The notes under the pieces are model-generated. The model saw nothing but the letters and a program-made list of their open reading frames with translations. It searched no databases and was not told the origin of the DNA. Both the position numbers and the translations under genes were made by a program. A DNA stretch of 6,260 bases from Eubacterium sp. (lineage in GTDB: Bacteria > Bacillota_A > Clostridia > Peptostreptococcales > Anaerovoracaceae), in the NCBI GenBank assembly GCA_021769545.1, contig JAETSS010000085.1, positions 1 to 6,260 of the forward strand, given 5' to 3'. Shown piece by piece: positions 1 through 5,736 of this stretch; positions within the stretch are counted from its first letter, which is position 1; the number at the start of each line of letters is the position of its first letter.

Positions 1-1224
1 GTCCTTATAGGCAAGGATACGCGCCTTTCGGGCGATATGCTGGAGGATGCCATAAGCGCAGGAATACTTGCCGTAGGCGGGAACGTTATCAAGGTAGGAG
101 TTCTGCCGACCCCGGCCATTGCACACCTTGTAAGGGTATATCAGGCGGATGCCGGAGTCGTTATATCGGCGTCGCACAATCCTTTTGAATATAACGGTAT
201 CAAGTTCTTCAACGGAGACGGTTTCAAGCTGGACGACAGCATCGAAGACGAGATCGAGGATATAATCCTCAGGGATATCGACGTGAACAGTCATATCACC
301 GGCGACCTGCTGGGACGTTGTCTCGAAGCGGACGATGATGCCATGGATAAATACGCGGATTTCCTGAAATCCACCATCGATGCGGATATAAAGGGCATAA
401 AGCTGGTGCTGGACTGTGCCAACGGAGCAGCCTACAGAGTCGCCGAGAAGGTCTATTCGGAGCTTGGAGCGGACATAACAGTCATAGGCAATGAGCCTAA
501 CGGCGTGAACATCAATGACAACTGCGGCTCCACACATCCTGAAAGGCTCCAGAAGGAAGTCGTAAAGCAGGGTGCATTTCTTGGTCTGGCGTATGACGGA
601 GATGCCGACAGACTTATCGCGGTGGATGAAAAGGGACGTATCATCGATGGTGATAAGCTCATCTGCATATGTGCAAAAATGATGAAGGAAAAGGGCTGTC
701 TGACCGGCGATATGGTCACGGCCACGGTAATGAGCAACATAGGCTTCCACAAATATCTGAAGGGCATCGGATGCAGCACCGAGGTCACTGCAGTAGGCGA
801 CAGATATGTACTGGAAAGCATGCTGAAAACGGGCTGCCAGATAGGCGGCGAGCAGTCGGGGCATATCATATTCCTGAACCATACGACGACGGGAGACGGA
901 ATACTTTCATCGCTGCAGCTTTTGCAGGCTATCATCATGTCGGGCAAAAAGCCTTCGGAGCTTTCCGATGAAATAGAGATATTCCCGCAGGTATTGAGAA
1001 ATGCCAAGGTGAAGAACGAGCATAAATCGACATTCATGAATGACGATGAGATAAAGGCCGCCATTGCAGAGACCGAAGAGGCGGTCAGGGATTCGGGAAG
1101 ACTGCTGATAAGACCTTCGGGAACGGAGCCTCTCGTAAGAGTGATGCTGGAAGGTCAGGATGTAGAGCATATAACGGAGCTCGCGGAAAAGCTGGCTGTA
1201 TTGCTTACCAAGAGGTTCGGATAG
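1..1224 (+). CDS. glmM: Phosphoglucosamine mutase GlmM, 5'-truncated by window edge
   Basis: GlmM interconverts glucosamine-6-phosphate and glucosamine-1-phosphate in the cytoplasm, the step between GlmS and GlmU on the way to UDP-GlcNAc. The reading frame is open from base 1, beginning VLIGKDTRLSGDMLE, which in complete GlmM proteins lies about 40-45 residues after the start; so the N-terminus lies outside the window and 407 codons are visible. The ATG at 37 is an internal Met, not the start. All the alpha-D-phosphohexomutase signatures are present: the phosphoserine loop ISASHNP (active Ser codon at 172-174), the Mg-binding loop DGDADR (595-612), the sugar-binding loop GGEQSGH (844-864), whose form is typical of phosphoglucosamine mutases, and the C-terminal phosphate-binding RPSGTEPLVRV beginning at 1111. 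It ends in TAG at 1222-1224 and glmS starts 10 bases later, so the two are very likely cotranscribed. I see no frameshift or missing catalytic residue. Confidence 0.97.
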   Translation, partial: VLIGKDTRLSGDMLEDAISAGILAVGGNVIKVGVLPTPAIAHLVRVYQADAGVVISASHNPFEYNGIKFFNGDGFKLDDSIEDEIEDIILRDIDVNSHITGDLLGRCLEADDDAMDKYADFLKSTIDADIKGIKLVLDCANGAAYRVAEKVYSELGADITVIGNEPNGVNINDNCGSTHPERLQKEVVKQGAFLGLAYDGDADRLIAVDEKGRIIDGDKLICICAKMMKEKGCLTGDMVTATVMSNIGFHKYLKGIGCSTEVTAVGDRYVLESMLKTGCQIGGEQSGHIIFLNHTTTGDGILSSLQLLQAIIMSGKKPSELSDEIEIFPQVLRNAKVKNEHKSTFMNDDEIKAAIAETEEAVRDSGRLLIRPSGTEPLVRVMLEGQDVEHITELAEKLAVLLTKRFG

Positions 1225-1228
1225 GAGG
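1223..1228 (+). promoter_or_regulatory. glmS ribosome binding site overlapping the glmM stop codon
   Basis: AGGAGG begins inside the TAG stop of glmM and lies 6 bases before the glmS ATG at 1235. This perfect Shine-Dalgarno fixes the glmS start. It leaves no room for a separate leader, so glmS is probably translated from the glmM-glmS message, with possible translational coupling (inference). Confidence 0.85.
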
Positions 1229-1234
1229 ATACAT

Positions 1235-3064
1235 ATGTGTGGAATAGTTGGATTCGTAGGAAAAGATCACGCTAAGGAAAAGATCATAGACGGGCTCAAG
1301 CGTCTTGAATACAGAGGTTATGACTCTGCAGGGATCGCACTTCCGATAAACGGGAAAATAGAAATAAGAAAGCACGTGGGAGAGATCAAAAATCTCGAAA
1401 AGATAATAGGAGAACCCGAATTTGACAGCCCGGTAGGCATAGGTCATACCAGATGGGCGACTCACGGCGCTCCGTCGGATGTGAACTCGCATCCTCACGG
1501 CAATGAAGATAATTCCATAGCTATAGTACATAACGGTATAATCGAGAACTATCAGGAAATAAAGGAATGGCTCGTCAAGGAGCATAACGTTACATTCAAA
1601 TCCGAAACGGATTCCGAGGTCATCGCACATCTTATAGGGATCTTCTATGACGGAGATCTGCTGGAGGCGGTAAACAAGGCTGTAGCCGAAATGCGCGGAG
1701 CCTATGCCGTATGCGCAATAGCTGCGGCAGAGCCTGATAAGATCGTGGCTGTAAGAAAGGATGCGCCGCTGGTTGCCGGTATAGGCAAGGGCTGCAACTT
1801 TATCGCATCTGATATTCCGGCTCTGCTCAAATACGTCAGAGAGGTATATCTGATAGAGAACAATGAGACCATCGTGCTTACGGCTGACGATATAACCATA
1901 TACAACGAAGCCGGAAAGAAGGTAAAGCGCGATGTTTTCCACGTAACGTGGGATGCGGACGCAGCCGAAAAGGAAGGCTACGAGCATTTCATGCTCAAGG
2001 AAATACACGAGCAGCCTAAGGGAATAGACGAGACCCTTAACAGAAGACTCAATGATGATGGCACCATCAATCTCGACGGCATCAGTATGACCAGAGAAGA
2101 TATCGAAAACTTCAACAAGGTGTACATCGTCGCCTGCGGTACCGCATATCATGCAGGTCTTGTAGGCAAGATGGTCATCGAGAAGATGGCAAAGATACCT
2201 GTAGAGGTGGACGTAGCATCGGAATTCAGATACAGAGATCCATTCGTAGATGAAAATACGCTGTTCATCGCCATCAGCCAGTCGGGAGAGACGCTGGATA
2301 CGCTGGCGGCGCTGCGTGAAGCCAAGAGAAAGGGAGCGAGAGTCCTTTCCGTGGTAAACGTGGTGGGAAGCTCTGTTGCAAGGGAGTCCGATGACGTGTT
2401 CTATACATGGGCGGGACCTGAGATAGCCGTTGCCTCCACCAAGGCGTATACGACGCAGCTTATATGCATGTACCTGATAGGCCTTTACATGGGAAGCACC
2501 AAGGGGACTATCGAGAAGGAATATTACACAAGTGTATTGAACGAGCTGAAACAGCTCCCGGAAAAGGTTGAAAAACTGCTGGACAGCGAAGCTAAGATCG
2601 CTGCCCTTGCAAAGAAATATTATAGGAGAGAGCAGGTATTCTTCATAGGAAGAGGCCTTGATTCAGGCGTATCTTACGAAGGTTCCCTTAAGCTCAAGGA
2701 GATATCATACATAAATTCATTTGCCATCGCAGCGGGCGAGCTGAAACATGGAACCATCGCATTGATGAACGAGGACTCTCTGGTATTTGCGCTGGCGACG
2801 CAGGATTTCCTGTATGAAAAGATGGTATCAAACGTTGAGGAAATAAAGGCGAGAGCTGCTCATATAATCGGTGTTGCCAAGGAGGGCAAGACGGAGATCG
2901 AATCCGTTGCCGACGAGGTGATCTATGTGCCGGCATGTATGGATGAGGTTTCTCCGGTCCTTGCAGTGATACCGCTTCAGATCTTCGCATATTACGTTGC
3001 AAAGGAAAGAGGCTGCAATATAGATAAGCCGAAGAACCTTGCTAAATCCGTAACGGTGGAATAG
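1235..3064 (+). CDS. glmS: Glutamine--fructose-6-phosphate aminotransferase (isomerizing) GlmS
   Basis: GlmS makes glucosamine-6-phosphate from fructose-6-phosphate and glutamine, the committed step of amino-sugar synthesis for peptidoglycan. At 609 residues it has the usual full length. The N-terminal class II glutaminase domain (about 2-220) starts MCGIVGFVG, with Cys2 as the nucleophile exposed after Met removal, followed by HTRWATHG (71-78), IVHNGIIENY (97-106) and SETDSEVIAHL (123-133). Two SIS sugar-isomerase domains follow (about 290-430 and 460-600), with ACGTAYHAG (300-308), SQSGETLDTLAAL (348-360) and STKAYTTQ (401-408). Residues matching the known catalytic set of the E. coli enzyme are present: Lys486, Glu489, His505 in GELKHG, and Lys604 in the C-terminal NLAKSVTVE, the Schiff-base lysine. 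Between Glu489 and GELKHG the protein reads YINSFAIAAG where E. coli has YIHAEAYAAG, a local divergence in a well-conserved stretch. It follows glmM by 10 bases. No glmS ribozyme can fit in front of it. Confidence 0.98.
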   Translation: MCGIVGFVGKDHAKEKIIDGLKRLEYRGYDSAGIALPINGKIEIRKHVGEIKNLEKIIGEPEFDSPVGIGHTRWATHGAPSDVNSHPHGNEDNSIAIVHNGIIENYQEIKEWLVKEHNVTFKSETDSEVIAHLIGIFYDGDLLEAVNKAVAEMRGAYAVCAIAAAEPDKIVAVRKDAPLVAGIGKGCNFIASDIPALLKYVREVYLIENNETIVLTADDITIYNEAGKKVKRDVFHVTWDADAAEKEGYEHFMLKEIHEQPKGIDETLNRRLNDDGTINLDGISMTREDIENFNKVYIVACGTAYHAGLVGKMVIEKMAKIPVEVDVASEFRYRDPFVDENTLFIAISQSGETLDTLAALREAKRKGARVLSVVNVVGSSVARESDDVFYTWAGPEIAVASTKAYTTQLICMYLIGLYMGSTKGTIEKEYYTSVLNELKQLPEKVEKLLDSEAKIAALAKKYYRREQVFFIGRGLDSGVSYEGSLKLKEISYINSFAIAAGELKHGTIALMNEDSLVFALATQDFLYEKMVSNVEEIKARAAHIIGVAKEGKTEIESVADEVIYVPACMDEVSPVLAVIPLQIFAYYVAKERGCNIDKPKNLAKSVTVE

Positions 3065-3072
3065 TATATCTG

Positions 3073-3090
3073 TACGGTCCCGGAACCGTA
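3073..3090. repeat. Short inverted repeat after glmS
   Basis: TACGGT (3073-3078) and ACCGTA (3085-3090) form a 6-bp perfect stem with a 6-base loop, 8 bases after the glmS stop. No T-run follows, so it is not a canonical intrinsic terminator. It may help shape or protect the 3' end of the glmM-glmS message, or be chance. Confidence 0.35.
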
Positions 3091-3115
3091 GTGAATAATG
3101 AATAAAAGAAGAAAA

Positions 3116-3138
3116 GGGCTGACGATCATCGTCAGCCC
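3116..3138. terminator. Perfect GC-rich hairpin between glmS and ahcY, possible terminator
   Basis: GGGCTGACGAT (3116-3126) is the exact reverse complement of ATCGTCAGCCC (3128-3138), around a single central base; in RNA this gives a stem of about 9 bp with a 5-base loop. On the + strand it is preceded by an A/G-only run (aaaagaagaaaa) and followed by only a scattered set of Ts (GAGTATTAGCTATT), so as a glmS terminator it has a weak U-tract. Read on the - strand, the hairpin is followed by TTTTCTTCTTTT, a much better U-tract, but no leftward gene lies nearby. It may be a weak or bidirectional terminator that separates the glm genes from ahcY, or a leader structure of ahcY, since it ends only about 15 bases before the ahcY ribosome binding site. 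Confidence 0.6.
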
Positions 3139-3170
3139 GAGTATTAGCTATTGAAAGGAAACATACGAAA

Positions 3171-4427
3171 ATGACTGTGAAAAACTATGATATAAGAGAT
3201 ATATCCCTGGCTCCTTCGGGCCATACCAAGATCGAATGGGTAAAGAACAACATGCCGCTCTTATCGGCGCTGGAAAAGGATTTCAGAAGGGACAGGCCCT
3301 TTGAAGGCCTCAAGATAAGCCTTTCCGTACACCTTGAGGCCAAGACAGCCTACCTCTGTCTCGTACTTGCGGCAGGCGGAGCACAGATGTCGGTAACGGG
3401 AAGCAACAGCCTTTCCACCCAGGACGACGTGGCAGCAGCGCTGGCAGACAGCGGACTTAAGGTATTTGCATATCACGGAGCCACCGATGAAGAATACATG
3501 AGACATATCGAGATGTGTCTTGAGCATAAGCCAAATATCATCATAGATGACGGCGGAGATCTTGTGGAAATGCTCCATAACAAGAGGCCGGATCTTGCGG
3601 AGGAAGTCTTCGGCGGATGCGAGGAGACCACCACAGGAGTCATCAGGCTCAAGGCCATGGAAAGGGAGGGCGTGCTGAGATTCCCGATGGTGGCTGTAAA
3701 TGACGCCAAGTGCAAGCATCTTTTCGACAACAGATATGGTACAGGGCAGTCCGTATGGGACAGCATCATGAGAAACACCAATCTCATCGTAGCGTCCAAG
3801 ACGGTGGTCGTTGTGGGCTACGGATGGTGCAGCAGAGGTATAGCCATGAGGGCAGCGGCCCTCGGTGCAAAGGTCATCGTGACTGAGATCGATCCTGTCA
3901 AGGCCATGGAAGCCAAGATGGATGGATATGATGTGATGACCATGGCGAAAGCGGCGCCTCTGGGCGATATATTCGTGACGGCGACAGGCTGCAAGCATAC
4001 CATAACAGTGGATCACATGCTCACTATGAAGGACAGAGCGATACTGGCAAACGCCGGACATTTCAACGTGGAGATAGATATGGCAGGTCTTGAAGAAGCC
4101 GCCGTATCGAAGAAAGAGACCAGAGCCAACATCATGGGCTACACTCTGGAAAACGGCAAGACCGTCAATGTCATAGGAGAAGGAAAGCTTGCAAATATCG
4201 CGGCGGCAGACGGACATCCTGCGGAGATCATGGATCTGAGCTTTGCGGTACAGGCAATGTCGGCCCTTTACATCAGAGATAATTATAAGACCCTCGGCAA
4301 TAAGGTGGTGGATGTGTCGGAGGAGATCGACGACGTCATCGCAAGAAAGAGACTTGCCGCATGGGGCATCGAGATAGATGAGCTGACAGAGGATCAGAAA
4401 AAGTATCTGGAAAGCTGGCAGCTGTAG
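3171..4427 (+). CDS. ahcY: Adenosylhomocysteinase, short Thermotoga/archaeal-type
   Basis: SAH hydrolase reversibly splits S-adenosylhomocysteine, the product inhibitor of SAM-dependent methyltransferases, into adenosine and homocysteine, using tightly bound NAD. The 418 residues lack the internal insertion and C-terminal tail (ending in YRY) of the longer eukaryotic and proteobacterial enzymes, and end in ELTEDQKKYLESWQL, closely resembling the Thermotoga protein as I recall it. Visible motifs are HLEAKTA (54-60), GSNSLSTQDDV (78-88), IIDDGGD (124-130), EETTTGV (151-157), VNDAKCKHLFDNRYG (176-190, with Lys182, Asp186 and Asn187 matching the catalytic and NAD-contact residues of the human enzyme), the Rossmann loop GYGWCSRG (216-223), NAGHFN (294-299) and ADGHP (346-350). 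Thr191 stands where the human enzyme has Cys195; the Thermotoga protein has Thr there too. The start is supported by AAAGGA at 3154-3159, 11 bases upstream. Some archaeal relatives hydrolyse S-inosylhomocysteine, so substrate breadth is not settled by sequence. Confidence 0.96.
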   Translation: MTVKNYDIRDISLAPSGHTKIEWVKNNMPLLSALEKDFRRDRPFEGLKISLSVHLEAKTAYLCLVLAAGGAQMSVTGSNSLSTQDDVAAALADSGLKVFAYHGATDEEYMRHIEMCLEHKPNIIIDDGGDLVEMLHNKRPDLAEEVFGGCEETTTGVIRLKAMEREGVLRFPMVAVNDAKCKHLFDNRYGTGQSVWDSIMRNTNLIVASKTVVVVGYGWCSRGIAMRAAALGAKVIVTEIDPVKAMEAKMDGYDVMTMAKAAPLGDIFVTATGCKHTITVDHMLTMKDRAILANAGHFNVEIDMAGLEEAAVSKKETRANIMGYTLENGKTVNVIGEGKLANIAAADGHPAEIMDLSFAVQAMSALYIRDNYKTLGNKVVDVSEEIDDVIARKRLAAWGIEIDELTEDQKKYLESWQL

Positions 4428-4435
4428 TTTTCGGC

Positions 4436-4461
4436 GGCGCCCATGGTTATATAATGGCGCC
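4436..4461. repeat. Hairpin just after ahcY, imperfect terminator or leader element
   Basis: GGCG-CCAT (4436-4439 and 4441-4444, with C4440 bulged) pairs with ATGGCGCC (4454-4461) to give an 8-bp stem around the 9-base loop GGTTATATA. It begins 8 bases after the ahcY stop. No T-run follows on either strand, so a classical intrinsic terminator is not supported. It could cap the 3' end of the ahcY message or belong to the structured leader of the next gene. Confidence 0.45.
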
Positions 4462-4463
4462 AT

Positions 4464-4527
4464 CACCGGACTTACTGAAAGCGGCAACTATGCTGCAGTT
4501 GCCGACGGTGCATATGGACGTCATATG
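4464..4527 (+). promoter_or_regulatory. Structured leader upstream of the GNAT gene
   Basis: Nested pairings can be read by eye. CGGCAACT (4482-4489) pairs perfectly with AGTTGCCG (4497-4504) around a 7-base loop. CACCG (4464-4468) pairs with CGGTG (4506-4510), enclosing that hairpin with a one-sided internal loop of 13 bases (4469-4481) against one base (A4505). CATATG (4511-4516) then pairs with CATATG (4522-4527) around a 5-base loop, ending 4 bases before the GGAGG of the acetyltransferase gene. This fits a cis-regulatory RNA, but it matches no riboswitch class I recognise, and short palindromes of this kind can arise by chance. Confidence 0.35.
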
Positions 4528-4543
4528 AAGCGGAGGAAAAAGG

Positions 4544-4963
4544 ATGATCATATATAAGGATAGGATAAGTGCCGAAGCATACAACGATATGCGCAATGCG
4601 GTAGGCTGGAAGGTCCTGGACGTGAAGCAGGCTGAAACGGGACTTGAAAATTCCGTATATCTGACAGTTGCCTATGATGGGGACAGGCCTGTCGGCATGG
4701 CGAGAGTCGTAGGCGACGGAGGCTACATGAACCTGATCGCCGATGTCATGGTGATACCGGAATATCAGAAGAAGGGCATCGGCGGACAGCTGATAAAAAA
4801 CGTAAACCGCTATCTGGATGACCTGGGAAAGGACGGTCTGTGCATCATGGTGAACCTCATGGCAACTGCAGGCAACGAAGGCTTTTACGAGAAGTACGGA
4901 TATGTAGCCAGACCCAATGAAACCATGGGCGCGGGAATGGTCAGGTGGATAAATGATGATTGA
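4544..4963 (+). CDS. Small GNAT-family N-acetyltransferase, substrate unknown
   Basis: This 139-residue cytoplasmic protein is a single-domain GNAT acyltransferase, which would transfer an acetyl group from acetyl-CoA to an amine. The acetyl-CoA-binding motif A is clear: beta strand IADVMVIPEYQ (65-75) followed by the pyrophosphate-binding QKKGIG (75-80, form Q/R-x-x-G-x-G) and helix GQLIKNVNRYL (81-91). The C-terminal part NEGFYEKYGYVARP (111-124) holds the usual Phe-Tyr-x-Lys-x-Gly-Tyr motif, where the second Tyr often acts as general acid. The N-terminal AEAYNDMRNAVGW (10-22) is common in small clostridial GNATs. Substrate cannot be inferred; amino acids, polyamines and small toxic amines are all possible, and nothing marks it as an aminoglycoside enzyme. 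GGAGG at 4532-4536, 7 bases before the ATG, fixes the start. It lies 116 bases after ahcY, behind an unusually palindromic leader, and may have its own regulation. Confidence 0.9.
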   Translation: MIIYKDRISAEAYNDMRNAVGWKVLDVKQAETGLENSVYLTVAYDGDRPVGMARVVGDGGYMNLIADVMVIPEYQKKGIGGQLIKNVNRYLDDLGKDGLCIMVNLMATAGNEGFYEKYGYVARPNETMGAGMVRWINDD

Positions 4964-5034
4964 TATGTAAATGGCGGCGGTCGGACGAACGGCTAAACAG
5001 GGAATGTAAATTATTTTCAAATTTAAAGATTTTA

Positions 5035-5301
5035 TCAGTAGCGATCTAAAATATCGTGATGTCCCACATCAACAAGGATAATCAGTTTATCTCCTTCATA
5101 ATACCAGATAATACGGATGTCCATATTTACGCTGCACTCAAAAAGATCCTCCGATCCCTGAATACGTTTGGTTCGAAGAGAGGGGTGTAGAGGATTTTCG
5201 GAAAGAAGTTGCAGTTTGTTCCTAAGCTGTTTTTTCTCTTGTGTGGTCAGATTCTTAAAGCTTTTTTCAAACCGTTTGGTAAAGGTGATTTGATAAGTCA
5301 T
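5035..5301 (-). CDS. RelE/ParE-superfamily toxin of a type II toxin-antitoxin system
   Basis: This 88-residue basic protein has the RelE/ParE fold pattern: an N-terminal strand YQITFTKRFEKSF (3-15), a Lys/Arg-rich helical hairpin (about 16-35), then strands LFECSVNMDIRIIWYYEG (53-70) and KLIILVDVGHHDILDRY (72-88). Arg63 sits where RelE-type mRNA-cleaving toxins carry a conserved Arg, and the C-terminal His81, His82, Asp83 and Tyr88 form the ending typical of ribosome-dependent RNases of the RelE/YafQ group. mRNA cleavage is therefore more likely than the gyrase poisoning of ParE, but that is an inference. Its ATG overlaps the antitoxin stop as ATGA (5301-5298), with GGAGG at 5313-5309 on the - strand, 7 bases upstream, so translation is probably coupled. 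Codon use and base composition are more AT-rich than in the genes to its left. The toxin is intact in length, with no sign of decay. Confidence 0.88.
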   Translation of the reverse strand: MTYQITFTKRFEKSFKNLTTQEKKQLRNKLQLLSENPLHPSLRTKRIQGSEDLFECSVNMDIRIIWYYEGDKLIILVDVGHHDILDRY

Positions 5302-5561
5302 TGTTCTTCCTCCAAGGTTTCAAACAGCGAATCTATATTGTCAAATACAGGCTGCTTTCCGGAAGTTATTTTTGCCTTTGTTTCATTGATCTCTACTCGG
5401 AGTTCATCAAGATACTCTTTAGGATAGACGACAACCGGCATCATGCAGATAGACCCGTCTCGCTCAAAGATATCAAGCTTATCGCCTTCAGAAAGACCAA
5501 GCTTGATGAGAATCTCTTCAGGTATGGTGATCTGTGCTTTTTTACTTAATTCGACCAGCAT
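5298..5561 (-). CDS. AbrB/MazE/SpoVT-type antitoxin
   Basis: This 87-residue protein carries an N-terminal swapped-hairpin AbrB DNA-binding domain (about 2-43): LSKKAQITIPEEILIKLGLSEGDKLDIF has the classic pattern of K-x-Q-I-T-I-P followed by L-G-L-x-x-G-D-x-L. The C-terminal half (about 48-87), rich in Glu and Asp and ending in ETLEEEQ, fits a flexible segment that wraps and neutralises the toxin. In known systems such antitoxins bind the toxin and repress their own promoter. The ATG at 5561 is supported by AAGGAG at 5575-5570 on the - strand, 8 bases upstream. It is the first gene of a two-gene operon, the usual antitoxin-toxin order, and its TGA (5300-5298) overlaps the toxin ATG. AbrB-type antitoxins are classically paired with MazF toxins, but a RelE-type partner is also found in Bacillota. 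Confidence 0.88.
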   Translation of the reverse strand: MLVELSKKAQITIPEEILIKLGLSEGDKLDIFERDGSICMMPVVVYPKEYLDELRVEINETKAKITSGKQPVFDNIDSLFETLEEEQ

Positions 5562-5569
5562 ACAATCAT

Positions 5570-5575
5570 CTCCTT
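5570..5575 (-). promoter_or_regulatory. Antitoxin ribosome binding site
   Basis: AAGGAG on the - strand, 8 bases before the antitoxin ATG at 5561. It selects this ATG over later in-frame codons. Confidence 0.75.
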
Positions 5576-5603
5576 TTCTTTTAATGTTCTCTTCTCTAAG
5601 TGT

Positions 5604-5632
5604 AGGATAATATCAAATCGATAATAAGTCAA
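5604..5632 (-). promoter_or_regulatory. Putative promoter and operator of the toxin-antitoxin operon
   Basis: On the - strand, TTGACT (5632-5627) is a 5/6 match to the -35 consensus, and TATCCT (5609-5604) follows after 17 bases as a 4/6 -10. An alternative -10 is TATTAT (5612-5607), preceded by TG as in extended -10 promoters, though its spacing of 14 bases from TTGACT is short. The implied message start is some 35 bases upstream of the antitoxin ATG. The same stretch holds two direct copies of GATAATA on the + strand (5606-5612 and 5620-5626) and an inverted TATC/GATA (5611-5614 and 5620-5623), placed where an AbrB-type antitoxin would repress. The operator role is an inference. Confidence 0.5.
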
Positions 5633-5659
5633 ATAGTTTATTTTTTCGCTATGCTATCC

Positions 5660-5689
5660 TTTTCACTCTCTGATTCGTTATATTATATA
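5660..5689 (+). promoter_or_regulatory. Weak candidate promoter for the sigma-factor gene
   Basis: An AT-rich block holds overlapping -10-like hexamers TATATT (5679-5684), TATTAT (5681-5686) and TATATA (5684-5689). TTTTCA (5660-5665) is a 4/6 match to the -35 consensus, 18 bases before TATATA and 15 before TATTAT. No single pair is convincing. An autoregulated ECF-type promoter was looked for and not recognised. Confidence 0.3.
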
Positions 5690-5725
5690 AAGGGATGAAT
5701 ATTTACATACATCCGGCGACGAGAA

Positions 5726-5731
5726 AGGAGG
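5726..5731 (+). promoter_or_regulatory. Sigma-factor ribosome binding site, selects the GTG start
   Basis: AGGAGG lies 5 bases before the GTG at 5737. An in-frame ATG exists at 5695, which would add 14 residues, but it has only AGGG directly touching it, with no spacing. The protein from the GTG also begins just before the conserved LLIRKIKQGD, as related ECF sigma factors do. Confidence 0.75.
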
Positions 5732-5736
5732 GTTTT

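Noticed and set aside
1205..2152. A 315-codon open frame on the - strand, opposite glmS
   Set aside because: Fully antisense to the catalytic domains of glmS, no family resemblance, composition typical of a shadow frame.
3065..3170. Possible SAH or SAM riboswitch before ahcY
   Set aside because: Only two simple hairpins are seen and none of the conserved core sequence I know for these riboswitches is present.
3261..4487. A 408-codon open frame on the - strand, opposite ahcY
   Set aside because: It lies almost wholly antisense to a clearly functional ahcY; its translation is rich in His, Cys and Arg, has no recognisable domain, and no good ribosome binding site leads it. It follows from codon bias in the real gene.
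4472..5020. A 182-codon open frame on the - strand, opposite the GNAT gene
   Set aside because: It mirrors the acetyltransferase gene, which has motif A and a good ribosome binding site; the antisense product shows no domain.
5007..5025. TAAATT / AATTTA inverted repeat in the gap between the convergent GNAT and toxin genes
   Set aside because: The stem is only 6 A-T pairs with a 7-base loop in AT-rich DNA and too weak to call a terminator; the 71-bp gap holds nothing else I can support.
5209..5549. Two + strand open frames across the toxin-antitoxin genes (5209-5427 and 5301-5549)
   Set aside because: They are antisense to the two toxin-antitoxin genes, which have clear domains, ribosome binding sites and an ATGA overlap.
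5695..5697. In-frame ATG as an upstream start for the sigma factor
   Set aside because: It has no properly spaced Shine-Dalgarno and lies in the likely promoter region; the GTG at 5737 has AGGAGG at 5-base spacing and fits family N-termini.
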